Source: Mesorhizobium loti (GTDB lineage: Bacteria; Pseudomonadota; Alphaproteobacteria; Rhizobiales; Rhizobiaceae). From it: a DNA stretch of 64,000 nt. The notes under the pieces are model-generated. The model was not told the DNA's origin and did no database searches. It was given only the letters and a program-made list of their open reading frames with translations. Below are positions 1-9,429 of this stretch, piece by piece. Each line of letters starts with the position of its first letter. Position 1 is the first letter of the stretch. The position numbers were made by a program, and so were the translations under genes. The stretch spans positions 434,001 to 498,000 of the forward strand of contig NZ_QGGH01000002.1 in assembly GCF_003148495.1 (NCBI RefSeq). The letters are read 5' to 3'.

Positions 1-273
1 GACATGGCGCGGCTGCGGGCAGCACTCCTGCTTGTCGACCATGGCTCCTTTGCCGATGTCTCCAGCCGTGTCGAGGCGCTCACATCCGACACCAACACGC
101 TGCGCCATACGGCGCGCGAGGCACTCGGCCTTTCCGCCTGGAAGGAAGGCAAGACCCAGGATGCGCTGAAACTGTTCGACCAGATCGCCGCCGATGACGG
201 CGCCCCGCGCAACACCCGCGAGCGCGCAACGTTGATGTCCGAACTGATCCGCGGGTCGGGCAGTGCGTCGTGA
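1..273 (+). CDS. C-terminal part of a TPR-like (YfgM-type) protein, cut by the window edge
   Basis: The reading frame is open from base 1 and ends at TGA 271-273, so only about 90 C-terminal residues are visible. They contain helical TPR-like repeats ([22 protein letters not shown]), followed by an Arg- and Ser-rich end. A membrane-anchored TPR protein of the YfgM/ancillary SecYEG type commonly precedes der in proteobacteria, which is the main reason for the name. It overlaps der by four bases (GTGA), implying translational coupling. The N-terminal membrane segment that would confirm the family lies outside the window. Confidence 0.7.
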   Translation, partial: DMARLRAALLLVDHGSFADVSSRVEALTSDTNTLRHTAREALGLSAWKEGKTQDALKLFDQIAADDGAPRNTRERATLMSELIRGSGSAS

Positions 274-1703
274 CCTTCAAAGTCGCCATCATCGGCAGAC
301 CTAACGTCGGCAAATCGACTCTTTTCAATCGGCTGGTGGGAAGGAAGCTGGCGCTTGTCGACGACACGCCGGGCGTCACCCGCGACCGTCGCGTCCATAC
401 CGCCAAGCTTTACGACCTGCATTTCGATGTCATCGACACCGCCGGCTTCGAGGACGCGGGCGCCTCGACCTTGCCCGGCCGCATGCGTGCGCAGACCGAG
501 ATCGCCATCCGCGAGGCCGACCTGATCTTCTTCACCATCGACGCCAAGTCCGGGCTGTTGCCTGACGACAGGACCTTCGCCGAGATCGTGCGCAAGTCCG
601 GCAAGCCGGTCGTGCTGGTCGCCAACAAGGCCGAGGCGAAGGGCGCTCAGGGCGGCATGCTGGAGGCCTGGGAACTCGGCCTTGGCGAACCGATCCCGGT
701 TTCGGCCGAGCATGGCCAGGGCATGCCCGACCTGCGCGACGCCGTGATCGGCGCGCTCGGCGAAGCGCGTGCTTTCGGCGAAGAAGATGGCGAAGACGAA
801 GAAGTCGCTGCTGGCGAGGTTCTGATCGGCGAGGATATCGCCGACCCGGATGCCGAGCACACCTATGACGACACCAAGCCGATGCGTATCGCTGTCGTCG
901 GCCGTCCCAATGCCGGCAAGTCAACGCTGATCAACGCGCTGATCGGCGAAGAACGGCTGCTCACCGGACCGGAAGCCGGCATCACGCGTGATTCGATCTC
1001 CGTCGACTGGGACTGGCATGGCCGCCGCCTGAAACTGTTCGATACGGCCGGCATGCGCCGCAAGGCCAGGATCCACGAAAAGCTAGAAGTGATGTCGGTG
1101 CAGGACGGCCTGCGCGCTATCCGCTTCGCCGAGATCGTCATCATCGTCCTCGACGCCACCATTCCCTTCGAGAAGCAGGATCTGCAGATCGCCGACCTGA
1201 TCATCAGGGAAGGCCGGGCGCCGGTGATCGCCTTCAACAAATGGGATCTGATCGACCATCCCCAGGAGCTTCTGGCCGAACTGCGCGAGAAGACGGAACG
1301 TCTTCTTCCCCAGGCGCGCGGCCTCCAGGCCGTACCGGTCTCCGGCGAGACCGGGCGCGGTCTCGACAAGCTGATGGATGCCGTCATCAGGACCCACAAG
1401 GTGTGGAACAGCCGCGTCTCGACCGGCAAGCTCAACCGCTGGCTGGAAGGCATCCTGGCGCACCACCCGCCGCCTGCCGTGGCCGGGCGCCGGCTGAAGG
1501 TCAAATACGTCACCCAGGCCAAGACCCGGCCGCCGGGTTTCGTCGTCCAGTGCTCGCGGCCCGATGCGATGCCGCAATCCTATGTCCGCTATCTCTCCAA
1601 CAGCCTGCGCGAAGCCTTCGACATGCCAGGCGTGCCGATCCGCATCGCGCTGCGCACGTCGGACAATCCCTTCGCAGGCAGGTCCAACAAGAAGCGAAGC
1701 TGA
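270..1703 (+). CDS. der: Ribosome-assembly GTPase Der (EngA)
   Basis: Der is a double-domain GTPase acting in maturation of the 50S ribosomal subunit. The 477-residue product has two complete G domains. The first has a P-loop GRPNVGKST at residues 9-17, DTAG at 56-59 and NKAE at 119-122. The second has GRPNAGKST at 211-219, DTAG at 258-261 and NKWD at 323-326. A C-terminal KH-like domain follows. The linker between the G domains (about 170-200) is strongly acidic. The start is GTG, overlapping the stop of the upstream TPR gene, and length and domain order are normal for the family. Identification is secure. Confidence 0.97.
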   Translation: MTFKVAIIGRPNVGKSTLFNRLVGRKLALVDDTPGVTRDRRVHTAKLYDLHFDVIDTAGFEDAGASTLPGRMRAQTEIAIREADLIFFTIDAKSGLLPDDRTFAEIVRKSGKPVVLVANKAEAKGAQGGMLEAWELGLGEPIPVSAEHGQGMPDLRDAVIGALGEARAFGEEDGEDEEVAAGEVLIGEDIADPDAEHTYDDTKPMRIAVVGRPNAGKSTLINALIGEERLLTGPEAGITRDSISVDWDWHGRRLKLFDTAGMRRKARIHEKLEVMSVQDGLRAIRFAEIVIIVLDATIPFEKQDLQIADLIIREGRAPVIAFNKWDLIDHPQELLAELREKTERLLPQARGLQAVPVSGETGRGLDKLMDAVIRTHKVWNSRVSTGKLNRWLEGILAHHPPPAVAGRRLKVKYVTQAKTRPPGFVVQCSRPDAMPQSYVRYLSNSLREAFDMPGVPIRIALRTSDNPFAGRSNKKRS

Positions 1704-1734
1704 TTGTCATCGGCGCCCCCTTGGTGCGCCATGA

Positions 1735-2652
1735 TCACGCCACGCTGCGCAGGTCGCTGGCCCGCGTATTCTCAGGCAGCGCTTGCCGCGCGGCGTCCAG
1801 CAGGATGTCGGCGAGGCGGGCCGCCACCGGCTCGGCCTCGGCGTCCTTGCGATGCAGGAACAAGGACATCTTAGGCAGCGCCGGCAATCCGGCGATCTCA
1901 GGCGTCATCGCGCTGACGCTGGCCGGCAGGCCGATGTCGGTCCGGATCGTCAGCCCCAGCCCCGCCGCAACCGCTGCCCAGATGCCGCCAAGGCTCGGGC
2001 TGGAAAAGGCCATCCGCCACGACAGGCCGGCGCGGTCGAGCGTTTCGGTTGCCACCGTGCGCAACAGGCATGGCGCTTCGAGCGCCACCAGCGGCAGTGG
2101 CTCACTGTGGCGCAGGCTGGTCTCGATGCGCTTGGTCGGGCCGATCCAGCGCATCTGCACATCGGCGACGTGCTCGCTGTAAGGCAGCGTCTCGCCGCAG
2201 TGCCAGGCGAGCGCGATGTCGAGACTGCCTGACACGATTCGCTCGGCGAGTTCATGGCTGCGCGCGATCCTGGCTTCGATCTTGACCTTGGGATGCGCCC
2301 GGGCGAAGCGGCCGAGCACGTCCGGCAGCACCGCCTCGCCGAAATCCTCCTGCAGGCCGAGCCTTACCCAGCCCTCAAGCTCGACGTCATGGATGGCGGA
2401 TGCCGCCTCGTCATTCAGCTCGATCAGCCGGCGTGCATAGCCGAGCATGGTTTCGCCCGCCTCGGTCAAGGCAAGGCCGCGTCCCGACTTGCGGAAGATC
2501 GGCGTCGCCGCCTGTTCTTCCAGTTTCTTCAATTGCGCACTGACCGCCGACGTCGACCGGCCAAGCCGGTCAGCCGCCTTGGCAAAGCTGCCCAACTCCA
2601 TGCCGGTGACGAAACTGCGGAGGACGTCGAGGTCGAATGTCACGCGTCGCAT
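1735..2652 (-). CDS. LysR-family transcriptional regulator
   Basis: This is a 305-residue LysR-type regulator. An N-terminal winged helix-turn-helix (about residues 5-65, with SFAKAADRLGRSTSAVSAQL in the recognition region) is followed by a LysR substrate-binding fold. It is divergently transcribed from an MFS transporter across a 118-bp gap. That is the usual arrangement in which the regulator controls the neighbouring transporter and itself. Two similar 13-bp motifs lie in the gap (see 2661-2706). The effector is unknown; a substrate carried by the MFS protein is the natural guess. Confidence 0.9.
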   Translation of the reverse strand: MRRVTFDLDVLRSFVTGMELGSFAKAADRLGRSTSAVSAQLKKLEEQAATPIFRKSGRGLALTEAGETMLGYARRLIELNDEAASAIHDVELEGWVRLGLQEDFGEAVLPDVLGRFARAHPKVKIEARIARSHELAERIVSGSLDIALAWHCGETLPYSEHVADVQMRWIGPTKRIETSLRHSEPLPLVALEAPCLLRTVATETLDRAGLSWRMAFSSPSLGGIWAAVAAGLGLTIRTDIGLPASVSAMTPEIAGLPALPKMSLFLHRKDAEAEPVAARLADILLDAARQALPENTRASDLRSVA

Positions 2653-2660
2653 ATTGTTAG

Positions 2661-2706
2661 TCCTGCTTTTCAGGATGGTAAGTTTAAAAATTACTGATTT
2701 TTAGGA
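2661..2706. promoter_or_regulatory. Probable LysR operator: two phased copies of TCCTRAAAAKCAG
   Basis: Read on the minus strand, 2663-2675 is TCCTGAAAAGCAG and 2694-2706 is TCCTAAAAATCAG, so 11 of 13 positions agree. The copies are in the same orientation, 31 bp apart, close to three helical turns. The first is also part of a small palindrome (TCCTG-N5-CAGGA, 2661-2675). They sit between the divergent LysR and MFS genes, where a LysR tetramer would bind. The operator role is inferred. Confidence 0.5.
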
Positions 2707-2770
2707 TGAAACTACGGCGCTAGAAACAGACCGTCAAGACCAGACCACTGGCCAGCACGGGAATGAAATC

Positions 2771-4060
2771 ATGTCCGCCATTGTCAATTGCACTGACCGA
2801 CAGAAGCCGGAACTTCTGGAAGATACCGGCTTCACCGGAAGAGCATTCAAGCCCGGCCATCGCTGGAAGGTCCTGGGCATAGGCGTTGCCGCCAATGCCA
2901 GCTTCTCCGCCACTTTCTCCGGCATACCGGCAACGGCGGTCGTGCTTCGTCAGGGCTATCATCTGGGCAATGCCGAGCTCGGCCTGGCACTCGGCCTTCT
3001 CGGGCTGGGGGTCGCGCTCAGCGAACTGCCCTGGGGCTTGCTCACCGACCGCTGGGGCGATCGCCGCGTGCTTTTGATCGGGCTCGGTGCGACGGCGGCG
3101 TGGCTCCTGGTCATGGCGATGCTGGTTGTCCCGACAAGGAGCGGCATTCCCGATGTCACGCTGCTCTCGGCGAGCCTGCTCATCACCGGACTGCTCGGCG
3201 GCAGCGTCAACGGTTCGAGCGGCCGCGCCATCATGGGCTGGTTCCGCGAAAACGAGCGCGGCTTTGCCATGAGCATCAGGCAGACGGCGGTGCCGCTCGG
3301 TGGCGGACTTGGCGCGCTTGTGCTGCCCTCGCTTGCCCTGGCTTTCGGCTTTGGCGCGGTGTTTGGGGTTCTGGCGGGCGCATCCGCTCTCTCTGCCCTG
3401 TTCGCCTGGCGCTGGCTGCACGAGCCGCCGACAGGCGAGGGGGCCGTCGCCGCGGCGGCGGTGGTCGGACCGGCGCCGCTGCGCAACCCGGACGTCTGGC
3501 GTATCGCGACCGCCATCGGCCTGCTTTGCTTTCCACAGGTGGCCGTGCTCACCTTCGCATCGGTGTTCCTGCATGACTTCGTCGGACTGGGAACGGCAGC
3601 GATCAGCGCGAGCCTTGCCGCCGTGCAGATCGGCGCCATGGTCATGCGCATCTGGAGCGGCCGCTTTACCGACCGCCACGGCAACCGCCGCCAGCTCCTT
3701 CGCTTGTGCAGCGCGCTGAGCGCGCTTGCCTTCTTGGTGCTTTGGTTGCTGGTTCTGGTCAGCCCCACCATGCCGGGCGGACAGTTCTTCCCGATGGCTG
3801 TCCTTCCCGTCGTGCTGATTGTTGCAGGCATCTCGGTCTCCGCCTGGCACGGTGTCGCCTATACCGAACTTGCCACACTTGCCGGCGCTGGCCATGTCGG
3901 AACCGCGCTCAGCCTTGCCAACAGCTTCGTTTTCGTCGGCTTCTTCCTGGTGCCGGTGGCCATTCCGGGGCTCTTGCACCTCTGGTCATGGTCCGGCGTC
4001 TGGCTGGCGGCCGCCATCTGCGCGCTGCTCGCCTGGCCGATCTTCCTGCGCCCGGCCTGA
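2771..4060 (+). CDS. Major facilitator superfamily transporter
   Basis: A 429-residue polytopic membrane protein with about twelve hydrophobic segments and the MFS loop signature between TM2 and TM3 (GLLTDRWGDRRVLL). A related motif (GRFTDRHGNRRQLL) occurs at the start of the second half, reflecting the internal duplication. The N-terminus carries about 30 hydrophilic residues before TM1. The substrate cannot be told from sequence. It is divergent from a LysR gene likely to control it. There is no companion gene downstream, so it probably works alone as a secondary importer or exporter in the inner membrane. Confidence 0.88.
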   Translation: MSAIVNCTDRQKPELLEDTGFTGRAFKPGHRWKVLGIGVAANASFSATFSGIPATAVVLRQGYHLGNAELGLALGLLGLGVALSELPWGLLTDRWGDRRVLLIGLGATAAWLLVMAMLVVPTRSGIPDVTLLSASLLITGLLGGSVNGSSGRAIMGWFRENERGFAMSIRQTAVPLGGGLGALVLPSLALAFGFGAVFGVLAGASALSALFAWRWLHEPPTGEGAVAAAAVVGPAPLRNPDVWRIATAIGLLCFPQVAVLTFASVFLHDFVGLGTAAISASLAAVQIGAMVMRIWSGRFTDRHGNRRQLLRLCSALSALAFLVLWLLVLVSPTMPGGQFFPMAVLPVVLIVAGISVSAWHGVAYTELATLAGAGHVGTALSLANSFVFVGFFLVPVAIPGLLHLWSWSGVWLAAAICALLAWPIFLRPA

Positions 4061-4209
4061 GTTCGCATGCCGGCCGCAAAACCGCCCGACTTCGGAACCA
4101 CCACCTCCAGCCGATCAGGAAAACCCGATCGAACCCGTTAACGTCCCATCAAGGTTAATGCATCATTTTGCTCTCCAGTGGGGTCTGTAGCGTTCCTGGA
4201 GAGAGTTCC

Positions 4210-5394
4210 GTGCATCGACGTGTGTTGAAGCGGCTGGTTGCCGCCGCCGGTGAGAGAAAACGCGGCTTTCTGCCCCCGTTTGTCATCGGTCTCGGCATCT
4301 GGATCGGCTTTCCGACCGTTGCCGCCTACCAGGACATGACGAGCCTCGTCTCCGGCCTCGAAGCATCGAGCACCCGCTGGAATTCCTATGTCGAGAAATC
4401 CGTCGCCGGCTCGACCCATGCGGCCGAGATGCCTTTTGTCGATTCCGACATCACCGGCTCCATCTCCGGATCGGGCGTCCATCTGGCCGGCGTCGGCAAC
4501 GTGTCGTTTCGCGGCAAGGGCGGCAAGGTCAGCGGCACGCCCGACGAGGATCGCGTCGTGCGCGCCGAGAAGAAAGGGCGCATCGTCCAGATGTCTCCCG
4601 TGGCGCCGCCGAAGAACTTCAATGCCGGCTCGATCTTCGAGCGCACCTCCTCCTTGCTGCGGCCCAGCATGGACAGCGGCCTGAAGATGGCCTTCGCTAA
4701 GCCGCAGATCAAAGGCAAGGAAATCCAGATTGCCGCGGCATTCCATGCACGCGAGGACAAGAAGCCGGATCCCGGCGTGCCGGCCATGCTGGCAGCCCTG
4801 GTCAACAATGACCATCCGGACGTGCTGGCGACCGCCTATGCGCAGTCCGAGCCCGACTATGCCAAGGCATCGCCCTTCGAAGCCCTGCTTCAGGACGAGC
4901 AGCCCAACGACGGCCGTTTCATTCCGCCGATGACCAAGGGCGATCATTCTTGGATCCAGAACCCGCTGCCCGCCAGTGTCTTCTCCAAGAAGGAGCAGGC
5001 ATGCCTTGCCAACGGCATCTATTTCGAGGCGAGGAGCGAGTCCGTGCGCGGTCAGGCCGCTGTCGCCCAGGTCATCCTCAATCGCGTCCGCAACCCGGCC
5101 TATCCGAATTCGATCTGCGGCGTCGTCTACCAGAACGACAGCTGGTTCAACCGTTGCCAGTTCTCCTTCGCCTGCGACGGCAGGAAGAAGCGCATCGACA
5201 GCCCTGTCGCCTACAAGACTGCCCAGGATATCGCCATGGCCGTCACCGCCGGCAAGATCTTCATCCCGGAGGTCGGATCGTCGACCCACTACTACGCCCA
5301 ATATGTCCATCCCGTCTGGGCGCGCACGATGCAGAAGATGACCAAGATCGGTCTGCATATCTTCTATCGGACCTATGGTGGCGGCTGGAGCTGA
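4210..5394 (+). CDS. Cell-wall hydrolase of the SleB type
   Basis: The product (394 residues from this GTG) has a single N-terminal membrane segment (FLPPFVIGLGIWIGFPTVAA). A long low-conservation periplasmic stretch follows, then a C-terminal Hydrolase_2/SleB domain over about the last 140 residues. That domain contains NGIYFEARSE with the candidate catalytic Glu, QVILNRVRNP and FSFACDG. Family members cleave peptidoglycan glycan strands. The GTG was chosen because GGAGAG lies just upstream; an in-frame start 42 bases earlier lacks such a site. The 149-bp gap after the MFS gene suggests its own promoter. It probably acts in wall remodelling, anchored in the inner membrane. Confidence 0.82.
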   Translation: MHRRVLKRLVAAAGERKRGFLPPFVIGLGIWIGFPTVAAYQDMTSLVSGLEASSTRWNSYVEKSVAGSTHAAEMPFVDSDITGSISGSGVHLAGVGNVSFRGKGGKVSGTPDEDRVVRAEKKGRIVQMSPVAPPKNFNAGSIFERTSSLLRPSMDSGLKMAFAKPQIKGKEIQIAAAFHAREDKKPDPGVPAMLAALVNNDHPDVLATAYAQSEPDYAKASPFEALLQDEQPNDGRFIPPMTKGDHSWIQNPLPASVFSKKEQACLANGIYFEARSESVRGQAAVAQVILNRVRNPAYPNSICGVVYQNDSWFNRCQFSFACDGRKKRIDSPVAYKTAQDIAMAVTAGKIFIPEVGSSTHYYAQYVHPVWARTMQKMTKIGLHIFYRTYGGGWS

Positions 5395-5562
5395 GCGCGC
5401 AATAGCCGCTGATCTTTGGCGCGCCGCGCAGGCGATCGAAGAGCCATTGCCCGGGGGATTCGCGCCATGCATCCCCATCATCGCGGCGGGCACGATGTCG
5501 CACCTTTATAACTATTTGATTTTGTTGCCTAAAATACATGGCAATGAACTTCCGCCCGTGGC

Positions 5563-5591
5563 TTGACGGGCGCAAACCCTCTAACTATGTT
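5563..5591 (+). promoter_or_regulatory. Sigma-70-type promoter of the F0 ATP synthase operon
   Basis: TTGACG (5563-5568), a 17-base spacer and TATGTT (5586-5591) form a near-consensus housekeeping promoter about 60 bases before atpI. It is the best -35/-10 pair in the 254-bp gap after the wall hydrolase gene. A start site near 5598 is predicted but not observed. Confidence 0.6.
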
Positions 5592-5648
5592 GCCGGCGAC
5601 TTTAGAAGCGGACGGACGGTGACGGTCTGACCGGGCAGGGGGGTTGCG

Positions 5649-6056
5649 ATGGCCGACAAGAATGGGCCAGACGGAACCGGAGAAACCGGCCGCGGCAAGC
5701 AGCATGAGCCCGACATCCGCGATGACGATCTTGAGCGCCGCCGGCGTGACCTTGAAGCTTCGCTTGCGACAAGGCGGCCGGACCGGCTCGAGGGGAAAGA
5801 CGACGCGAAAGCGGGCAGTGCGGCCGGTTATGGCCAGGCGGTCAAACTCTCCAGCGAATTTATCGCTGGCGTGGTGGTGGGCGCCGGCATCGGTTGGATC
5901 ATCGACCGTATGGCGGGGACATCGCCGTTGGGTCTGATCGTTTTCCTGCTGCTTGGTTTTGGCGCCGGCGTGCTCAATGTCATGCGTTCCGCGGGCGTTG
6001 TGGCAGAATTCGGGCAGGGCGACAAATCGCGTCCTGGACGTGACGACAGCAAATGA
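5649..6056 (+). CDS. atpI: ATP synthase protein I (AtpI)
   Basis: AtpI assists assembly of the c-ring of F1F0 ATP synthase. This 135-residue protein has a charged N-terminal half (about 60 residues, rich in Asp, Glu and Arg) and two hydrophobic helices, one around FIAGVVVGAGIGWIIDRMAG and one around LIVFLLLGFGAGVLNVM. The Gly-rich first helix is typical of the family. It is the first gene of the F0 operon, directly after a good promoter, as in other Rhizobiales. The extended charged N-terminus is also common in alphaproteobacteria. Confidence 0.9.
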   Translation: MADKNGPDGTGETGRGKQHEPDIRDDDLERRRRDLEASLATRRPDRLEGKDDAKAGSAAGYGQAVKLSSEFIAGVVVGAGIGWIIDRMAGTSPLGLIVFLLLGFGAGVLNVMRSAGVVAEFGQGDKSRPGRDDSK

Positions 6057-6140
6057 CCGCCCTCCAGGCGGCATTTGGAAATAGCCGCCTCTATGCGGCA
6101 ATGGTAATTTAGCCGTACGCGGCATTGATGGGGTTAGAAC

Positions 6141-6899
6141 GTGGCAGCTGACAAGGTCGATCCGATCCACCAGTTCCATATCATCAAGCTGATTCCGATT
6201 AACATCGGCGGCTACGACCTGTCTTTCACTAATTCGGCGCTGTTCATGGTTGCAACCGTGGTCGTCGCGGCGGCGTTTCTGTTTCTCACGACCTCGAGCC
6301 GCAGCCTCGTTCCCGGCCGGCTTCAGTCGGTCTCCGAGATGGCCTATGAGTTCGTCGGCAACATGTTGCGCGATGCCGCCGGCACGCAAGGCATGAAGTT
6401 CTTCCCGCTTGTGTTCTCGCTGTTCATGTTCGTGCTGGTCGCCAATCTGCTCGGCCTGTTCCCGTATTTTTTCACCATCACCAGCCACATCATCGTCACC
6501 TTCGGTCTGGCCATTCTGGTGATTGCCACCGTCATCATCTACGGGTTCATGAAGCATGGCCTTGGCTTCCTGAAGCTGTTCGTGCCTAAAGGTGTGCCTC
6601 TCGTGATGATGCTGCTTGTTGTTCCGATCGAGGTGATTTCTTTCGTATCGCGTCCGATCAGCCTCTCGGTTCGTCTTTTCGCCAACATGTTGGCAGGCCA
6701 CATTACGCTGAAAGTGTTTTCGGGGTTTGTCGTCAGCCTCAGTGCATTCGGCGCCTTGGGCATTGCAGGCTCGATCCTGCCGCTGGCCATGGCTGTGGCG
6801 CTGACGGCGCTGGAACTGCTCGTCGCTTTCCTGCAGGCCTACGTCTTTGCCGTGTTGACCTGCATGTATCTCAACGACGCTCTCCACCCCAGCCACTAA
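6141..6899 (+). CDS. atpB: F0 ATP synthase subunit a
   Basis: Subunit a forms the two proton half-channels against the c-ring. The 252-residue protein has five to six transmembrane helices. It carries the conserved segment [10 protein letters not shown], whose Arg faces the c-ring carboxylate. The near-terminal helix [20 protein letters not shown] contains the expected Glu and Gln. The start is GTG, with a purine-rich GATGGGG stretch upstream. It lies second in the atpI-B-E-F'-F operon. Length and motifs are normal. Confidence 0.97.
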   Translation: MAADKVDPIHQFHIIKLIPINIGGYDLSFTNSALFMVATVVVAAAFLFLTTSSRSLVPGRLQSVSEMAYEFVGNMLRDAAGTQGMKFFPLVFSLFMFVLVANLLGLFPYFFTITSHIIVTFGLAILVIATVIIYGFMKHGLGFLKLFVPKGVPLVMMLLVVPIEVISFVSRPISLSVRLFANMLAGHITLKVFSGFVVSLSAFGALGIAGSILPLAMAVALTALELLVAFLQAYVFAVLTCMYLNDALHPSH

Positions 6900-6964
6900 T
6901 AAGTTTCACCGGCGCGTGACGCCAACTACAAACTGTAACGACAACGGAACGACAGGAGTTTGAC

Positions 6965-7189
6965 ATGGACGTATCTGCAGCAGCTGCAATTGGCGCCGGT
7001 ATCGCTTGCCTGGGCATGGGTGGCGCGGGCATTGGCCTCGGCAACATCTTCGGTAGCTACCTCTCGGGCGCGCTGCGCAACCCGTCGGCTGCCGACGGCC
7101 AGTTCGGCCGCCTGATTTTCGGCTTCGCTGTGACCGAAGCGCTCGGCATCTTCTCGCTCCTCATCGCTCTCCTCCTGGTGTTCAAGTAA
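6965..7189 (+). CDS. atpE: F0 ATP synthase subunit c
   Basis: A 74-residue hairpin proteolipid forming the rotor ring. Helix 1 is Gly- and Ala-rich ([14 protein letters not shown]). The polar loop has the conserved RNP at residues 38-40. Helix 2 carries the proton-binding Glu58 (FAVTEALG). AGGAG stands seven bases upstream of the ATG. The Glu rather than Asp, and the absence of sodium-binding residues around it, fit a proton-driven enzyme. It is the third gene of the F0 operon. Confidence 0.97.
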   Translation: MDVSAAAAIGAGIACLGMGGAGIGLGNIFGSYLSGALRNPSAADGQFGRLIFGFAVTEALGIFSLLIALLLVFK

Positions 7190-7251
7190 GAAACACCGGC
7201 TGACGAAGTGAGGCGCATGGTGCGACCTCACCGTATGGACAGGGAAATAAG

Positions 7252-7836
7252 ATGTTCGTGACATCTGCCTTTGCGGAAGAGACCGCGCCGGCCGCCGGCG
7301 CGGCAGGCGATACGCATTCGGGCACTTCCGTGCCCGCCGAGGCGCATGCCGCGTTCCCGCCGTTTGATCCTTCGACGTTCCCGTCGCAGCTTCTGTGGCT
7401 GGCGATCACTTTCGGGCTGTTCTATCTCTTCCTGAAGCGGGTTGTGATGCCGCGCGTTGGGGGCATCATTGATGTCCGCAACGATCGCATCACGCAGGAT
7501 CTCGATCAGGCAGCCAAGTTGAAGGGCGAGGCTGACGCTGCGGTTGCTGCCTACGAGCAGGAACTGGCGGAAGCCAAGACCAAGGCCAACGCGATCGGCC
7601 AGCAGGCCAACGATGCGGCCAAGGCCGAGGCCGAGACCGCACGCAAGAAGGTCGAGGCCGCGCTCGACGCGAAGCTCGGCGAGGCCGAAGCCCGCATTTC
7701 TTCCATCAAGGCCAATGCCATGAAGGAAGTCGGCAGCATCGCCGAGGACACCGCTTCGGCGATCGTCGAAGCTCTGGTCGGCGGTAAGGCCAGCAAGGCC
7801 GAGATCGCGGCCGCGGTCAAATCCGTGGCCCGGTGA
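7252..7836 (+). CDS. atpF2: F0 ATP synthase subunit b' (second b-type stator subunit)
   Basis: This 194-residue protein is one of two different b-type stator subunits. It has about 45 N-terminal residues rich in Ala and Pro, then one membrane helix (LLWLAITFGLFYLFLKRVV). A long Ala/Lys/Glu-rich coiled coil forms the peripheral stalk. Phototrophs and most alphaproteobacteria use a b/b' heterodimer instead of the b2 homodimer of E. coli, and the gene right after this one encodes b. It differs from b mainly by its longer N-terminal extension. Confidence 0.93.
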   Translation: MFVTSAFAEETAPAAGAAGDTHSGTSVPAEAHAAFPPFDPSTFPSQLLWLAITFGLFYLFLKRVVMPRVGGIIDVRNDRITQDLDQAAKLKGEADAAVAAYEQELAEAKTKANAIGQQANDAAKAEAETARKKVEAALDAKLGEAEARISSIKANAMKEVGSIAEDTASAIVEALVGGKASKAEIAAAVKSVAR

Positions 7837-7846
7837 GGAGCGCATC

Positions 7847-8338
7847 ATGGATTACACATCTCTCGCGACGCTCTGGGCCACGATAGCCCTCATCATTTTC
7901 GTGGGCGTTGCCGTCTACATCAAGGTGCCTGGCATGATCGCCAAGGCGCTCGACGCCCGCGCCGCCAGGATCAGCAATGAGTTGGACGAAGCGCGCCGGC
8001 TGCGCGAGGAGGCTCAGCAACTGCTCGGCCAGTACCAGCGCAAGCGCAAGGAAGCCGAGCAGGAGGCCGCCGACATCGTCGCCGCCGCTAAGCGCGAAGC
8101 CGACATGCTTGCCGCGGACGCGCACAAGAAGACCGAGGACTACGTCGTCCGGCGCACCGCGCTTGCCGAACAGAAGATCGGCCAGGCCGAACGCGACGCC
8201 ATCAGCGAAGTCCGCGCCAGCGCCGTCGATATCGCCGTCGAGGCAGCGCGCACGCTGCTCGCCGGCAAGATCGACGCCAAGGCCGGTGCCGATCTGTTCA
8301 AGGCTTCGCTTGCGGACGTGAAGTCGAAGCTGAACTGA
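7847..8338 (+). CDS. atpF: F0 ATP synthase subunit b
   Basis: A 163-residue stator subunit: an N-terminal membrane helix (LWATIALIIFVGVAVYIKV) followed by a long charged coiled coil rich in Ala, Glu, Lys and Arg, ending near ADVKSKLN. It pairs with the b' protein encoded 10 bases upstream. It is the last gene of the F0 operon; F1 genes (atpHAGDC) are absent, which is normal in alphaproteobacteria, where they form a separate operon. A strong terminator follows at once. Confidence 0.95.
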   Translation: MDYTSLATLWATIALIIFVGVAVYIKVPGMIAKALDARAARISNELDEARRLREEAQQLLGQYQRKRKEAEQEAADIVAAAKREADMLAADAHKKTEDYVVRRTALAEQKIGQAERDAISEVRASAVDIAVEAARTLLAGKIDAKAGADLFKASLADVKSKLN

Positions 8339-8362
8339 GCGGTTCTCAAGCCGCCGACATGG

Positions 8363-8391
8363 AGCCGCCCGGGCAACCTGGCGGCTTTTTT
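8363..8391 (+). terminator. Rho-independent terminator of the F0 operon
   Basis: AGCCGCC (8363-8369) pairs with GGCGGCT (8380-8386) around a short loop and is followed by a run of six T. It is 25 bases after the atpF stop. Confidence 0.85.
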
Positions 8392-8406
8392 GTTTGTCTG
8401 CGCGGA

Positions 8407-8561
8407 TAATCTCCCCCTCGAGGGGAAGATGTCGCCGAAGGCGACAGAGGGGGTCGCTTCGACTGGGCGCGACGCCATCTCGCAGACAAGAAGGGCGCCA
8501 GCGCTTCACGCGCGACGACCCCCTCTGGCCTGCCGGCCATCTCCCCCTCGAGGGGAGATTA
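8407..8561. repeat. Palindromic intergenic repeat (RIME-like mosaic)
   Basis: The outer arms both contain CTCCCCCTCGAGGGGA (8411-8426 and 8541-8556) in inverted context (TAATCTCCCC at left, GGGGAGATTA at right). Inside lie a small hairpin GTCGCC-GAAG-GCGAC (8431-8445) and an inverted pair GAGGGGGTCG (8447-8456)/CGACCCCCTC (8516-8525). The whole can fold as one long cruciform. Such elements are common between genes in rhizobia. It lies between the converging atpF and rnhB genes. Confidence 0.75.
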
Positions 8562-8579
8562 GCTGCCATCGCCGTCCGC

Positions 8580-9275
8580 TCACTCCAACCCGACGAAGCT
8601 CTCTTCCTCATTGACCTCAGCCCCGCCCAGCCTGAACGGCGCGAACGACACGCGGTGCAGCCGCGCCACCGGGCCATGCGCCTCGATCGCCGTGCGATGG
8701 CGGACCGTGGCGTAGCCCATATGGACTTCGAAGCCGTAGCGGTCGTGATGGTTGCCGCAGCCGCACATCATGCGGTCGCGCATCACCTTGGCGACGATCG
8801 AGGCGGCAGCGATCGATTGCGAACGTTGGTCGCCCTTGATCAACGCGCGCCCTTCACAAGGCAGTCCCGGCGGCACGTCGCGCCCGTCGGCAAGGGCGAG
8901 CTTCGGTTGAACCGACAGCCCGACCAGCGCGCGGCGCATGGCTTCGAGACTTGCTTTGAGGATGTTGCTGCCGTCGATGCCCTCGGCGCTGATGGAGGCC
9001 ATGGAAATCGCCTGCGCGGAGCCGAGAATGCGCAGGAACAGCGCTTCGCGTTGCAAATGGCTGAGGCGTTTGGAATCGTCGAGCCCGTCCGGAATGTTGG
9101 CGGGATCGAGCACAACCGCCGCTGCGACCACCGGCCCGGCCAGGGGACCACGGCCAGCTTCATCCATCCCGGCGACTGGCCACAGGCCGTCCGCCATCGC
9201 CTTCGTCTCGAAGGAGAAGTCGGGTTTCTCGATGATCTCAAAGAGAAGCGGAGAATCGGAACGCGCGCGAGCCAT
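8580..9275 (-). CDS. rnhB: Ribonuclease HII
   Basis: RNase HII removes ribonucleotides from RNA/DNA hybrids. From this ATG the product has 231 residues. The signature [14 protein letters not shown] gives catalytic Asp38 and Glu39, and [17 protein letters not shown] contains the later Ser and Asp. The frame continues 26 codons upstream to a GTG, but those residues are Arg/Pro-rich and unlike the family, so the ATG is preferred. It lies downstream of a radical SAM gene on the same strand with a 154-bp gap. Confidence 0.93.
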   Translation of the reverse strand: MARARSDSPLLFEIIEKPDFSFETKAMADGLWPVAGMDEAGRGPLAGPVVAAAVVLDPANIPDGLDDSKRLSHLQREALFLRILGSAQAISMASISAEGIDGSNILKASLEAMRRALVGLSVQPKLALADGRDVPPGLPCEGRALIKGDQRSQSIAAASIVAKVMRDRMMCGCGNHHDRYGFEVHMGYATVRHRTAIEAHGPVARLHRVSFAPFRLGGAEVNEEESFVGLE

Positions 9276-9429
9276 GTTGCGGCGAGGTTCGCATCGGCTC
9301 CGATTCTCCGCAAGTCCCTCCGGGTCGGGTGGGGCGCCGGACCGGGAGGGCACCGTCTGCAGGCCGGGGCAGGCCGGACGGGATTCTTGCGCTCTGCGAC
9401 AGATCAGACCGCCGCGGTGAAGTGCATTC

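Noticed and set aside
2720..3979. 419-codon frame antisense to the MFS gene
   Set aside because: The MFS gene has twelve clear membrane segments; the antisense frame has none and no motif.
5529..6896. 455-codon frame antisense to atpI-atpB
   Set aside because: Crosses two certain genes; the His/Gln/Glu-rich peptide is typical of antisense translation.
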